From Lachnospiraceae bacterium (GTDB taxonomy: Bacteria; Bacillota; Clostridia; Lachnospirales; Lachnospiraceae), in the NCBI GenBank assembly GCA_902363555.1, contig CABJAM010000004.1, forward strand, positions 3,778 to 67,777: a stretch of 64,000 nt of DNA, given 5' to 3'. Under the pieces are notes generated by a model. The model was not told the origin of the DNA. It saw nothing but the letters and a program-made list of their open reading frames with translations, and ran no database searches. Positions within the stretch are counted from its first letter, which is position 1, and every line of letters begins with the position of its first letter. Positions 24,275-34,460 of the stretch are shown one piece after another. The position numbers and the translations under genes are program-made.

Positions 24275-26929
24275 CTACCAATGAATCGATATATTCCCCG
24301 TAATCCCCATAGGCCTAAGCGCAGATGTCATACTAATATCATCGCAAACCTGTGGAAATACGGTAGTAATAGTCTCAAAGACAAGCGTATTTTTACCATC
24401 CTTCACGTAATCGCTGATATCAAAGCAATATTCCGGTGAAATCCGGCAGCCGGCATCGCAGCCATTGACCCACACCTGCAGTGATTCGCTGCCGCCGTCA
24501 AATGACAGTATGGCCGGACCGCTGCCGGAGAAATCAAACTCTGTTGTGTAGCGGATGGCTCCATGAAATCCGGCGGCCCAGTCATATGAGGATAAATCAG
24601 TCAGCGCTTCCAGCATAAAGGCCTGCCCGAAGTGGGGATATGTGTCCGCTGACGCCGTTGTTACTGTAAAAGGTCCGGTGATGGCTGCTGCCTGGGTGGT
24701 CACTGGTCGGCTGTGGATATCCATTCCGGCTGTGTCCATATCGGAAACAAAAAATCGGGATTGGCCGGGCATTAAATCCAGACGGACATCGGGGCCGGTG
24801 CTGTCCAGGCTGAAAAGGACATTGCTCATGGCATCATATTCATAGACGGGTATCATATGTTCAAAACGGACGGTTTCATGGATTTCCTCTGAAATACTTT
24901 CGTTAAATACCATAACAATGTCCTGATCGGGGGTGCCATACTGGTATGCACGCAGGTCCTTATGGTCTGCCGGTGTGGTAATTACCATAGCATTTTGGGC
25001 CCGTAAGATTGCAGGCAGCATATGAAGTCCTGAAATTTGCGCAGTATCGGACAGCGTTTTAATAAGCGGGCAGACATCCCTTCCTTCGCTGCTGCCTTCC
25101 GGGAGTGCATCTATGAAAATGATTTTAAGACCGGCCTCTGCTTTTTGTGCAAGCTCCCTGATTGCAGCTTCCGGGAGCCGTTGGGCATAGGGAATAATGA
25201 GTAAATTCAACTGGCTGCGGCCGATATTCCATGTTACCGGAGCTGCGCCGTCGGCATGATGGTTTTCGATGGTTTTCGTCAATGTACCTTTGGAGAGCCA
25301 ATCGGCGGGAACAAGCTCAAAGTCAATCTGGTGTTCCATTAGCTTTCTGGCCGGCTTTTGAAAGAGCATAGCCTCGCCCGACCATTCGGCCTCACCGTGA
25401 TAGAGGATGCCCACACGCGCCCGGCTAAAACCATCATTGAGCAGATGGGCCGCCCTGTTCATATATTCAAAAACCTTATCCATATGTATGTATTGCAGGT
25501 TGTGCCCATGGGCGTAAAAATGGGGCGGGCAGTCCGGGTCCGGAAATGCTTTCGGGGAAAATGCATGGGGAACGAATACGTTAATGCCCCGGACAAGCAT
25601 GTGATCGGCCAGCCATTTCATCAATTCCAGCCCCTCAGACCATCCATAGGCGCCGAACAATTCACACATGGCCCGCCCGCCGGTGGCCGCATTAAGATGA
25701 GCGGCACTGGCGCCCAGCTTTGCCAGGCCATAGTGATAAAATTCACCATCCGCCTGGCGAATGGAGGATGTGCTGTGGGTATTGATACGGCCGGGCATGA
25801 TCTGTTGGATAACAACGTCGATCCCGGACATATCCTGCCCCTGCATAGCCCGGAAATAATGGCCGGCGCTGGGCCCTAAGCGGGCGTGGGAATTGTCATC
25901 CTCCAAAATATGGCCGATATATTCCACATGATGGTCGCGGCACCAATCGCCCAATTGGCCGGTGAAATTTTCCTGATACAGCCGTGTAATAAGATTCATA
26001 TAAGCGTATCTGAGCCGGTAATCCGAATCGCCTGTGTCAAACCAGAGCGAGACGAGTTTTTGCACGACGGGAGCGCCATATTCCTTTTCCAATAATGACA
26101 GAAGCTCATCGGACCATGGCAGCGGCATATCGTTCTTTCCAACGATACAGGTGAAATCATAAGGCTTTTGGACCGCATTATAAAATCCGGGTTCATCGGA
26201 GAAAAATCCGGCCAGCGCAGAGCCAAAATAGTCTTTATAATGTGCAAAATGCGGTTCATAAACATTATCCAGGAGCAGCTTTACAGAATCCTTTACAAGG
26301 AAGTTTACATAATCATTATTAACAAGTCCTTCATTCATCGCTTTGTAGACGATAAATACCCGAAAATATCCGTCGGGAACATCCCAGTAAGCACAGCCGT
26401 TTTTCATGTATGGCATAAGATCGATAGGAGTACCGCAGAGGGCCTCGGTTGTTTCACCGGCTCTTTGCCAGGCTGTGACACTGACAAGCTGGCGGCTGGC
26501 CATCCCGGAATCTTTTGTTTTAGTCCTCGGTGCTTGCTGCATCAGCTTGTCTACGGCGATGCGTGCATTTTTCATGGGGCCGGGAACATCCACGTATCGG
26601 TAATAAAGCGTCCATTTCTTTAAGGATGGATCGGCGTTCCTGGCAGCGCCATTGGCATAACCGGTAGGGAAGGCCGCATCATCCAGTATCCATACTTTCA
26701 TTTGCCGCTTGGCGGCCTCTTCTAAAATGATATCCAGATCCTTCCACCAACGCTCGCCGGCAAAGTCGGGATGGGGGCGGGATTCCACACATACCGCCTG
26801 GATACCCATGGATTGGATCACATCCATATAATCCCGCAGAACATTTTCCGGTTCATTATGCTGCCAGAAAAATGGAAGAATATAATTTCCCTGGTGGTCC
26901 AGCAGCGCTTCTTTGACTTTACTTTCCAT
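24275..26929 (-). CDS. Large glycoside hydrolase, GH106-like
   Basis: A protein of 884 residues without a signal peptide. The N-terminal two thirds look like a TIM-barrel glycosidase of the GH106 alpha-L-rhamnosidase-like group: AVCVESRPHPDFAGERWW, VWILDDAAFPTGYANG, FFSDEPGFYN and IGHILEDDNSHARLG contain the acidic residues expected in the active site. The C-terminal 170 residues resemble a galactose-binding jelly roll (FDGGSESLQVWVNG). It is divergent from an ABC sugar transporter, two-component system and sugar kinase, so it probably trims an imported oligosaccharide in the cytoplasm. Activity and family number are from memory. The start at 26929 has AAAGGAGG upstream. Confidence 0.65.
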   Translation of the reverse strand: MESKVKEALLDHQGNYILPFFWQHNEPENVLRDYMDVIQSMGIQAVCVESRPHPDFAGERWWKDLDIILEEAAKRQMKVWILDDAAFPTGYANGAARNADPSLKKWTLYYRYVDVPGPMKNARIAVDKLMQQAPRTKTKDSGMASRQLVSVTAWQRAGETTEALCGTPIDLMPYMKNGCAYWDVPDGYFRVFIVYKAMNEGLVNNDYVNFLVKDSVKLLLDNVYEPHFAHYKDYFGSALAGFFSDEPGFYNAVQKPYDFTCIVGKNDMPLPWSDELLSLLEKEYGAPVVQKLVSLWFDTGDSDYRLRYAYMNLITRLYQENFTGQLGDWCRDHHVEYIGHILEDDNSHARLGPSAGHYFRAMQGQDMSGIDVVIQQIMPGRINTHSTSSIRQADGEFYHYGLAKLGASAAHLNAATGGRAMCELFGAYGWSEGLELMKWLADHMLVRGINVFVPHAFSPKAFPDPDCPPHFYAHGHNLQYIHMDKVFEYMNRAAHLLNDGFSRARVGILYHGEAEWSGEAMLFQKPARKLMEHQIDFELVPADWLSKGTLTKTIENHHADGAAPVTWNIGRSQLNLLIIPYAQRLPEAAIRELAQKAEAGLKIIFIDALPEGSSEGRDVCPLIKTLSDTAQISGLHMLPAILRAQNAMVITTPADHKDLRAYQYGTPDQDIVMVFNESISEEIHETVRFEHMIPVYEYDAMSNVLFSLDSTGPDVRLDLMPGQSRFFVSDMDTAGMDIHSRPVTTQAAAITGPFTVTTASADTYPHFGQAFMLEALTDLSSYDWAAGFHGAIRYTTEFDFSGSGPAILSFDGGSESLQVWVNGCDAGCRISPEYCFDISDYVKDGKNTLVFETITTVFPQVCDDISMTSALRPMGITGNISIHW

Positions 26930-27090
26930 AAAACATAGCCTCCTTTTATAATTAAATAAGTTAGCTTAAGTATATCAGTATTTAAAACGGAAAAGTATTC
27001 TAAAAATAATACAAATGATTCCAAAAAACATTACAACAGACATACAAAAAGCATATATAATTTTTGAAGTGAAATCTATGGTTTTTAAAA

Positions 27091-27119
27091 TTGCTGATAC
27101 ATATGGCAGATGTTATGAT
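27091..27119 (+). promoter_or_regulatory. Promoter of the sugar ABC transporter operon
   Basis: TTGCTG (27091-27096) and TATGAT (27114-27119) are 17 bases apart, about 50 bases before the first permease. It lies in the AT-rich divergent region (26930-27167) shared with the glycoside hydrolase. Confidence 0.5.
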
Positions 27120-27167
27120 TTTAGCATAAGAAATGCACAATGAGTGCAACGTAAGGGAGGAGTGTAC

Positions 27168-28094
27168 ATGGAAACTGCGGTTGCTTCAAAGAAGAAAAGG
27201 AGACGGCTGAAAAAGAGTCAGGTTGTACTACTATGTATGACCATTCCATCTATTCTTTTTATAGCAGTTTTTTCTTACCTGCCAATGTCGGGATGGATTT
27301 ATTCATTTTTCGATTACCGTATTGGCTACAAGCTGAGCAATTGTGATTTTGTCGGGCTTGCAAACTTTAAATATGCCTTTGGCGATCCATATGTGCTGAC
27401 AGTTATTGGAAATACGCTGATCATCAGTATTCTTGGGCTGTTGAATCTGCCGATCGCCTGCGCCATAGCCATATTTTTGTCTGAGGTAAGAGGGCGGAAG
27501 TTCAGAAGGACGGTCCAGACCGTCATTACCCTGCCCAACTTTATTAGCTGGGTCATCGTTTATTCCATCGCTTTCGCGCTGTTTTCCAATGACGGCCTGC
27601 TGACCACATTGATGGCCAACATCATCGGGCGGGAGACGACGACCACGCTTTTGTCCAATCCGGCGACGGCCAAGCTGTTTATGGTAGGCCTGAATATATG
27701 GAAATCCGCCGGATACAGCTCCATCGTCTTTTTCGCGGCTATTACAGGAATTGACCCGGAGCTTTACGATGCGGCGAAGGTGGATGGCGCGGGAAGATGG
27801 CAGCGGATTAAAAGCATTACCATACCGTCATTAATGCCCACGCTGATGGTTCTGGCCATTATCCAGATCGGCGCCCTGTTAAATAACGGCTTTGACCAGT
27901 ATTATTGCTTTATGAATCCTTTGATCAAGGAGAAGATCGAGGTTCTGGATTATTACGTTTACCGTTTGGGTATGCTGGAAAATGATATTCCGGTATCCAC
28001 TGCGGTGAGCATGTGTAAAACGTTCATCAGTGTTATTTTAGTCTTTGGCGTCAATAAGCTGGCTAAAAAAGCAACCGGACAGTCTGTGGTTTAG
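27168..28094 (+). CDS. ABC transporter permease, LplB/YteP-like
   Basis: An inner membrane permease of 308 residues with about six helices, of the carbohydrate uptake (CUT1) group. The basic N-terminus (KKKRRRLKKSQ) precedes the first helix, and the ATPase-contact loop is AAKVDGAGRWQRIKSITIPSL, the EAA motif with Ala-Ala-x-x-Asp-Gly-Ala-Gly. ATG 27168 has GGGAGGAG seven bases upstream. It pairs with the next gene to form the channel. As usual for LplB/YtcP-type systems there is no ATPase gene in the operon; a shared MsmX-like ATPase elsewhere is expected. Confidence 0.88.
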   Translation: METAVASKKKRRRLKKSQVVLLCMTIPSILFIAVFSYLPMSGWIYSFFDYRIGYKLSNCDFVGLANFKYAFGDPYVLTVIGNTLIISILGLLNLPIACAIAIFLSEVRGRKFRRTVQTVITLPNFISWVIVYSIAFALFSNDGLLTTLMANIIGRETTTTLLSNPATAKLFMVGLNIWKSAGYSSIVFFAAITGIDPELYDAAKVDGAGRWQRIKSITIPSLMPTLMVLAIIQIGALLNNGFDQYYCFMNPLIKEKIEVLDYYVYRLGMLENDIPVSTAVSMCKTFISVILVFGVNKLAKKATGQSVV

Positions 28095-28105
28095 GAGGTG
28101 TGAGA

Positions 28106-28999
28106 ATGAGAAAAAAGAAAATGCCGGCTAAAGAGATCGTATTTCAGGTCTGTATGATTATTATTTTTGCAATGCTGTTTATCGCCTGCTTTTACCCGTT
28201 TTACTACATATTTATTGTCTCGATCAGCGATCCCCAGGCCGCACAGGCCACAACGATCAGCTTCCTGCCGATAAAACTGACACTGGAAAACTATAAAAAG
28301 GTGTTTGAGCTGAATGGCATATGGCGTTCCTTTGGCGTGTCCGTGGCACGTACAGTTATTGGCACAATCATTACTTTATTCTTTACGAGTATTCTGGCGT
28401 ATACGCTGACCAAGGATGAGCTTCCGGGCCGAAAGTTTTTTTACCGGTTTGCTGTGATTTCCATGTATATTAACGCCGGACTTATTCCGTGGTATTTAAC
28501 GATGCGCAGCCTGCATTTAAAAGACAGCTTTCTTGTTTATATCATTCCCACGGCGGTTTCTGCATATTGTCTGATACTTATTAAGACGTATATGGAATCC
28601 ATCTCCCCGGCACTGGAGGAGTCGGCCAGGATTGACGGCGCAGGATATTTCAGTGTTTATGCGAAAATTATCATGCCGATCTGTCTGCCGATTCTGGCGG
28701 CGGTGATCGTATTCACCGCGGTGATGCAGTGGAATATGTGGACGGATAATCTTTTGCTCGTCAACAGCAATAACTTAAAGACGCTCCAGATGACGCTGCT
28801 GGAATATTTAAATCAGGCCAGCAATATCGCCAATCAGGCAAAGAGCGGAGGCACTGCTGCGGTGGCAGGTTCCGCGATCACGCCGTTTACGCTGCGTATG
28901 ACCATTACGATGGTCGTAACACTGCCGATTCTTCTCGTCTATCCGTTTATGCAGAAGTACTTTATACAGGGAATCATGGTGGGTGCCGTCAAGGGTTGA
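28106..28999 (+). CDS. ABC transporter permease, LplC/YtcP-like
   Basis: The second permease of the sugar transporter, 297 residues, with about six membrane helices. The EAA loop is ESARIDGAGYFSVYAKIIMPICLP, and FYPFYYIFIVSISDP near the N-terminus is typical of the YtcP group. ATG 28106 has AGGAGG at 28093-28098, overlapping the end of the first permease gene; a GTG at 28100 is too close to that site. It is followed by the binding lipoprotein after 57 bases. Confidence 0.88.
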   Translation: MRKKKMPAKEIVFQVCMIIIFAMLFIACFYPFYYIFIVSISDPQAAQATTISFLPIKLTLENYKKVFELNGIWRSFGVSVARTVIGTIITLFFTSILAYTLTKDELPGRKFFYRFAVISMYINAGLIPWYLTMRSLHLKDSFLVYIIPTAVSAYCLILIKTYMESISPALEESARIDGAGYFSVYAKIIMPICLPILAAVIVFTAVMQWNMWTDNLLLVNSNNLKTLQMTLLEYLNQASNIANQAKSGGTAAVAGSAITPFTLRMTITMVVTLPILLVYPFMQKYFIQGIMVGAVKG

Positions 29000-29056
29000 G
29001 CATACTGTCGATTTTCTGTTAAAATAAGAATTTATAATTAAGGAGGAAGTAAAACT

Positions 29057-30811
29057 ATGATGAAAAAATTAACAGCATTGGTGCTGGCTCTGACAATGGT
29101 GTTATCGCTGGCCGCCTGCGGTGGAGGAAATTCCAGTGAAACAAAGGCCGCCGGGGGCGAAACAAAGACCGGTGCACAGACGACGGACGGACAGGGGGAG
29201 CCTGCCGGGGATATTGAGGATGTTACGATCACGGTGTATATGCCATCTTCCGGTGAAAATGCCATGACCGGCGGCATCCAGGATGATGCGATCGCGGCTT
29301 ATATTAAAGAAAAGACCGGTGTGACCATGGATATAACGATCGCAGATCTGAACAAAACAACGGCCATCGTCACAAGCGGTGACATTTATGACCTGAATAT
29401 TCTGGATAATCTCAGCTATATAGAACCGCTGATACAGACAGAATCTGTGGCGGATCTGACCGATTATCTCCAGTATGCCCCCAGTCTTACAAACAGCTTT
29501 CCGGCTTTGATCGAATATAGTAAAGAGAGCTTAAGTGCAGGTACCGGCGGTGTGTATGTCCTTCCGGCCAGGGCAAAAAATGACGCCTCTCCTGTGGCGA
29601 CTTCTCAGGACGGTAATTTTATCCGCTGGGATTATTATGTAGAGGCTGGAAAACCGGAAATCAATTCCATCGATGATTATATTGATCTGCTTGAAACGAT
29701 CCAGAAAAATCATCCGACCACAGAGAGCGGCAAGCAGACCTATGCCTTATCCTCCTGGACCGACTGGGGGCTTACAGCTTATCAGTCAGGCACACCGCTG
29801 ATAAAGTACTATGGTATGGATGTTGTAGGGAAATTTGACTGCTATTCCGTTAAAGATATGGCTTACCATGATTTATACGATGACGCAAATACGTTCTGGC
29901 TGAACTCCGAGTGCTTATTTAAGGCGAACCAGAAAGGTCTTCTCGATCCGGAGGCTTTTGTTCAAAAGCATGAGAACTTAATGGCTAAATTGGCTGAAGG
30001 CCAGGTTCTTTCTGCACCGTTCCAATGGCAGATCTCATCAGTAAATGCCACACTGGAAGCGGCAGGAAGTGCAGGCATGGTTGATATTCCATTTGCGGAC
30101 ACACCGGATTTCCCGGCCTGGGTAGACCGCAGTTCACCCTTTGGCTACACGGCGCGTATGTTCCTTGTATCTTCCAAATGTGATGAGACAAAGCTTAAAG
30201 GCATTATGCGGCTGCTTGACTTCTTATATTCGGAGGATGGCTCCAGAGTCATTATGAATGGCGTGGAAGGTGTGACCTGGGAAAAAGCGGAGGATGGAAC
30301 GGCTCAGTTTACGCAGGAAGCCATAACCGCAATGGCATCTGACCCTGGTTATCTGGCTTCTCAGGGCGCTAATAAATATCTTGGTATTGTAGGCCAGGAC
30401 TATGACGCTTATGATTCCACAGGTGAAAGATTTATCGATTTAACTTTAAACAGTGATTTTGTCAGCAGCGGACTTGCAGACTATGAAAAGGAATATTGTG
30501 ATTTTTACGGCGTGGAGGTACCCCTGGAGGTGCTTACTAAGCGGACAAATCAGACCGTTCGCAACCTGGCGTACAGTGGACTGCTGCCAACAAATATTCC
30601 GACGGAAATTTCAAGAATCACTACAAAGGTTGAAGATTATTTGTCACAGCAGTTCCCGGTACTCGTTATGTCCTCGGACCAGGCTGCTTATGATGCGAAG
30701 CTGGCCCAAATGCGAGATGATCTTAAATCGATGGATTATGATAAAGTCCGTGATTTTTACAAAGATGCATTTGAACAGGCCGTGATCAAATATGATGAAA
30801 TGTCAAAATAA
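29057..30811 (+). CDS. Sugar-binding lipoprotein of the ABC transporter (LipO-like)
   Basis: An extracellular solute-binding lipoprotein of 584 residues. The signal peptide ends in the lipobox LAAC (Cys 21), and a Gly/Thr/Ser-rich linker (about 22-55) follows. The mature part is large for a binding protein, which fits the LipO/LplA-like group that binds oligosaccharides. AAGGAGGAAG precedes the start. It delivers substrate to the two permeases upstream. A strong terminator (30878-30916) separates it from the sensor genes, so the transporter is made as one transcript of three genes. Confidence 0.88.
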   Translation: MMKKLTALVLALTMVLSLAACGGGNSSETKAAGGETKTGAQTTDGQGEPAGDIEDVTITVYMPSSGENAMTGGIQDDAIAAYIKEKTGVTMDITIADLNKTTAIVTSGDIYDLNILDNLSYIEPLIQTESVADLTDYLQYAPSLTNSFPALIEYSKESLSAGTGGVYVLPARAKNDASPVATSQDGNFIRWDYYVEAGKPEINSIDDYIDLLETIQKNHPTTESGKQTYALSSWTDWGLTAYQSGTPLIKYYGMDVVGKFDCYSVKDMAYHDLYDDANTFWLNSECLFKANQKGLLDPEAFVQKHENLMAKLAEGQVLSAPFQWQISSVNATLEAAGSAGMVDIPFADTPDFPAWVDRSSPFGYTARMFLVSSKCDETKLKGIMRLLDFLYSEDGSRVIMNGVEGVTWEKAEDGTAQFTQEAITAMASDPGYLASQGANKYLGIVGQDYDAYDSTGERFIDLTLNSDFVSSGLADYEKEYCDFYGVEVPLEVLTKRTNQTVRNLAYSGLLPTNIPTEISRITTKVEDYLSQQFPVLVMSSDQAAYDAKLAQMRDDLKSMDYDKVRDFYKDAFEQAVIKYDEMSK

Positions 30812-30877
30812 TAGAATTGGCTTTGAATTAACTGCCATTTCAGGTTATAATTAAAGAGCATCCGAATGATAATGCGG

Positions 30878-30916
30878 TGCAGGAGCGGCAGAGTTTGTCT
30901 GTCGTTCCTGCATTTT
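30878..30916 (+). terminator. Rho-independent terminator after the sugar-binding protein
   Basis: TGCAGGAGCGGCAGA (30878-30892) pairs with TCTGTCGTTCCTGCA (30898-30912) over 15 bases with two wobbles and loop GTTTG, followed by TTTT. It separates the transporter genes from the two-component genes. Confidence 0.85.
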
Positions 30917-30944
30917 CAATATTTTAAATAAGCGGGGGCTGACA

Positions 30945-32783
30945 ATGAAATCTTTAAAGCTTTTCAGTAAAAAGAATATGAGGCACGCCAGTGCCATGCT
31001 GGATGTTTATATTTTAAATATCACCATGACGCTGGCTGCCTTTTTAATATTTACGGTGATCATAAATTATAATTTTTCACGTCAGGCCAGAGAGTATAAT
31101 CTGAATTATAACCTTTCGGCGGTCAAGGGGATTGAGAATCTTATATGTGAACAAAAAGAACAGTTTATGAATCTGATCAAGGATGCTTATGCAAGCTCCA
31201 GAGACAGCACGCATATTTTTGAATACATGGAATCCTGGTCCGGGGAGCCGATTGAGCAGGCGCGCACGCGGGCCACACTTACGAATTTTTTGTGGTCCTC
31301 CTATAATGCAGGCTTTAGCAGCCTTTCCATTTACTCTGCTGTGGATGATACGATCTACTCTGTTATTCAGGGGCGGATGGAGTCGTTTCCGGGCGGCAGC
31401 AGCATGTTTAAAGTGATGATGGATGTTTATGGCGATATTTACCCGCATATAGAGATCATACCCTCATTGCTTGGGGGAACATACAATGATTACAGTGCTT
31501 ACGGCATGGTTTACTGTATCCGGGATATGTCCAGCTATGAAAATATTGGCGCTATACAGGCGGATTATAAGACAAGGGATATGGATGAACTGCTGGAACA
31601 GTCGTATCCGTCGGTTATGGGGGAGTTTCTCATTGTGAGCGAAAGCGGTGATGTTATTTATGATTCCTCAGATCAGTGGTATGGCAGCCCATACCCTTAT
31701 TGTGAGCAGATTTTTGGAAATGTTTCGGATAATGGGCCGGTAACGCTGGGCGGTGAACAATATTACATAAATTCCCTTGGGGGAGGGCTGAGTTTTTATC
31801 CGGATCTGCATGTGATCGGTCTTGTATCTAAAAATGAGATGTACGGGGGCGTAAAAAAGACACTGTCTTATATGATCGAGATCATGGTCGCAGTGATCTT
31901 GTTCCTGTGTATTGCCATGTATTTAAATATTTACGGCAAGGCCACAGTTTTGCGCAGTATCCACAGAGCCATGAAAAAGGCGCGTCAGGGGGAGCTGGAC
32001 GTCTATGTGGAAACTAACGGGAAGCACCGGAATGAGCTGACGGATATTGCCGATTCCTTTAACGAAATGGCCCGCGAGCTGAAGCAGTATATACAGCGGG
32101 AATATACATGGAAGATGGAGCAGCAGCAGTATCAGCTCATGGCGCTCCAGGCCCAGATCAATCCTCATTTTCTGTATAATTCCTTTGAAGCCATACGCAT
32201 GAAGGCGATGATCGACGGCGAGGATGAAATTGAGGAAATGGTTTTGATACTGTCCAAGATTTTCAGAAATGCGGCCAAGGGAGACGGGATACTGCGTATC
32301 GGTCTTGAGGTGGAAAATTGCGAGAGTTATCTCAGGCTCCATAAAATACGTTTTAGGGAACAGCTTTCCTATACAATTGATATTGACGAGGAGGTGCGCA
32401 AATACGCCATTGTCCAGCATGCTCTGCAGGTGATCATTGAGAATTATATCGTGTATGGTTTTGACAGCAGCAGGGATGACAACGAGATTGCGATCACCGG
32501 TAGAAAACGCGGGGATTGGATCGAATTTATTATCCGTGATAACAGCGCCGGATTAACAGAGCAAAAGCTGGAGGAGCTCAGAGGTTATATTAAGGATACG
32601 AATGTCAGTGAAAAGGGCCATATCGGTTTGAAAAATGTCTGTCAGAGGATGCGTATAATGTTTGGCGCGGATTTTGAATTTGATGTGGATTCGTTGGAGG
32701 GTGAAGGGATAATGGAGCGGCTTTATTTTAAAGCCTGTTTTGAGGAGGATTTGAAAAATGATATACAAGGCAGTCATTGTTGA
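30945..32783 (+). CDS. YesM-type sensor histidine kinase
   Basis: A membrane sensor of 612 residues. Helix one (about 22-46) and helix two (about 310-332) flank an extracellular sensor domain of about 260 residues. A HAMP segment (about 335-385) leads to the His_kinase domain with the phospho-acceptor in ALQAQINPHFLYNSFEAIR, the signature of the YesM/LytS class. The ATPase domain ends with GHIGLKNVCQRMRIMFG. It is coupled to the AraC-type response regulator by a 26-base overlap. By family and position it senses an extracellular carbohydrate or its binding protein and controls the transporter and glycosidase. Confidence 0.92.
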   Translation: MKSLKLFSKKNMRHASAMLDVYILNITMTLAAFLIFTVIINYNFSRQAREYNLNYNLSAVKGIENLICEQKEQFMNLIKDAYASSRDSTHIFEYMESWSGEPIEQARTRATLTNFLWSSYNAGFSSLSIYSAVDDTIYSVIQGRMESFPGGSSMFKVMMDVYGDIYPHIEIIPSLLGGTYNDYSAYGMVYCIRDMSSYENIGAIQADYKTRDMDELLEQSYPSVMGEFLIVSESGDVIYDSSDQWYGSPYPYCEQIFGNVSDNGPVTLGGEQYYINSLGGGLSFYPDLHVIGLVSKNEMYGGVKKTLSYMIEIMVAVILFLCIAMYLNIYGKATVLRSIHRAMKKARQGELDVYVETNGKHRNELTDIADSFNEMARELKQYIQREYTWKMEQQQYQLMALQAQINPHFLYNSFEAIRMKAMIDGEDEIEEMVLILSKIFRNAAKGDGILRIGLEVENCESYLRLHKIRFREQLSYTIDIDEEVRKYAIVQHALQVIIENYIVYGFDSSRDDNEIAITGRKRGDWIEFIIRDNSAGLTEQKLEELRGYIKDTNVSEKGHIGLKNVCQRMRIMFGADFEFDVDSLEGEGIMERLYFKACFEEDLKNDIQGSHC

Positions 32784-34338
32784 TGATGAACCATTGATCC
32801 GTGAGGGCTTGAAAAAGATGATCCCATGGGAGGAATGTTCGCTGGAGCTTGTGGGATGCGCAGCTAATGGGGATGCGGCGTTAAAGCTGCTGGAAGCGGA
32901 GCCGGCGGATATCCTCATTACAGACATTAAAATGCCACGGATGAACGGGCTGGAGCTGATGCACCGGTGCAGTGAGGCCGGTATGCGGATGAAATACGTT
33001 GTGCTCAGCGGTTATACAGATTTTGAGCTTGTGAAGGAGGCGGCTCAGATCGGCATCGAAAATTACCTGATTAAGCCGGTGGATAAGATAGAGATGCTTC
33101 AAACTCTGATGCAGATCGTGGAAAAATTAAATGTGGAGCAGACACAGCAGACGATCCTCAATGAGGGGATCAGTATTTTGCGGGAAAATCTGATCTATCG
33201 ATGGATCGTCGGAGAGATTGCATTTGACGAATTGCTTGAACGTAAGGATTACCTCGGCTTTAAGCTGGAGCGGGATTACCTTGTGGGCATATTGAAAATT
33301 GTTCCGCGCTATCATGGGGAGCAGTCTCAAGCAAGAAGCGATGAGAAAAATATGCTGATGGACAAGGTGCGCTCCGTGATTGAAAAATTTCAGATGGGCA
33401 CATCGGTTGTGGACCCTGCGGGCCGGCTTTTAATGCTGTTTTCCAATGTCCGGATTCAGCGGCGCCAAATTGAGCAAAACCTGGAGGAGCTTGTCCGCTA
33501 TGTCCGAAAAAACAGCAGGTTTCGCATATTTGTGGCCATGGGAACCATTGTCGGAGAACCGGAGGATGTGGGGAGCAGCTATGACGACGCCAGATTTACT
33601 CTGGAAAATTATGAGCTGTGTTCTGATAAGGATATCGTATGGTTTGAGGCGGTCCGCCAGTGCATGGATGCGATTCCTCATTTCAGTTATGACCAGTTGC
33701 TCGGGCTCAATGATAAGTTTAATATGGATGACCGGGCGAGCATATTTAATACAGTGGATACGGTGATGGAGGGCATGGGCAGGACGCCCGGCGTTAAACC
33801 GGAGATGCTCCAGGCCTTTGGGGTGATCATCGTCATCCATATTTTTCAAAATATTATTAATTATAAAGCAAATGCGGAAATCGAAATTGTCCATTTACAG
33901 GAGAAAATACCGGAAATCTATCAGATTTATTGTGTGGAGGAAATGATTCTCTGGATGAAACGGATGATCGACAGCGCACTGGAAATCTCCTCCCAAATTG
34001 AATGCCAGTATAGTGTGGTTGTTTCTAATGTCATCCATTATCTTGAGGCGAATTATGAAAAGGATATATGTATTAAAGTCGTTGCCGATGCTTTTCATAT
34101 GAATCCACTGTATCTTGGCCGCCTTTTCCGGCAGGAAACCGGCAGTGCTTTTACGGATTATCTGAATATCCTCCGTCTGGAAAAAGCCAAGGCGCTGCTT
34201 GAGCATACACAGATTCCCATGAAGCAGATCGCACAGGAGGTCGGTTATCAAAATTCCAATTATTTTTTTACGGTGTTTAAGAAATGTGTAGGCATGACTC
34301 CCACAGAGTTTCGGCGGCGGAGTTCTCCTGATATTTAA
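32758..34338 (+). CDS. YesN-type response regulator with AraC DNA-binding domain
   Basis: A regulator of 526 residues. The receiver domain (1-120) has the acidic pair in VDDEPLIREG, the phospho-acceptor Asp in ILITDIKMPRMNGLEL (about 55) and the Lys in YLIKPVDK. A long middle region (about 130-410) of unknown fold is usual for YesN. The C-terminus has two AraC-type HTH motifs (about 430-526), with DICIKVVADAFHMNPLYLGRLF and IAQEVGYQNSNYFFTVFKKCVGMTPTEFR in order. It should activate the divergent sugar transporter and glycosidase genes in response to its kinase. Confidence 0.92.
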   Translation: MIYKAVIVDDEPLIREGLKKMIPWEECSLELVGCAANGDAALKLLEAEPADILITDIKMPRMNGLELMHRCSEAGMRMKYVVLSGYTDFELVKEAAQIGIENYLIKPVDKIEMLQTLMQIVEKLNVEQTQQTILNEGISILRENLIYRWIVGEIAFDELLERKDYLGFKLERDYLVGILKIVPRYHGEQSQARSDEKNMLMDKVRSVIEKFQMGTSVVDPAGRLLMLFSNVRIQRRQIEQNLEELVRYVRKNSRFRIFVAMGTIVGEPEDVGSSYDDARFTLENYELCSDKDIVWFEAVRQCMDAIPHFSYDQLLGLNDKFNMDDRASIFNTVDTVMEGMGRTPGVKPEMLQAFGVIIVIHIFQNIINYKANAEIEIVHLQEKIPEIYQIYCVEEMILWMKRMIDSALEISSQIECQYSVVVSNVIHYLEANYEKDICIKVVADAFHMNPLYLGRLFRQETGSAFTDYLNILRLEKAKALLEHTQIPMKQIAQEVGYQNSNYFFTVFKKCVGMTPTEFRRRSSPDI

Positions 34339-34347
34339 AAAAACAAC

Positions 34348-34375
34348 TTGCAAAGTTGACTGTACAAGTTATAAA
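34348..34375 (+). promoter_or_regulatory. Possible promoter of the sugar kinase gene
   Basis: TTGCAA (34348-34353) and TATAAA (34370-34375) are 16 bases apart. An inverted repeat AACTTG (34345-34350) / CAAGTT (34365-34370) overlaps both boxes and could be an operator. Confidence 0.4.
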
Positions 34376-34460
34376 GTATAGGTATAGATTAAAATAAAAT
34401 GTCCGGATCGTCCGATCGCCGTCGTGTGCCGCAGGAATCCGGAGTATTGAGGAGGAATTG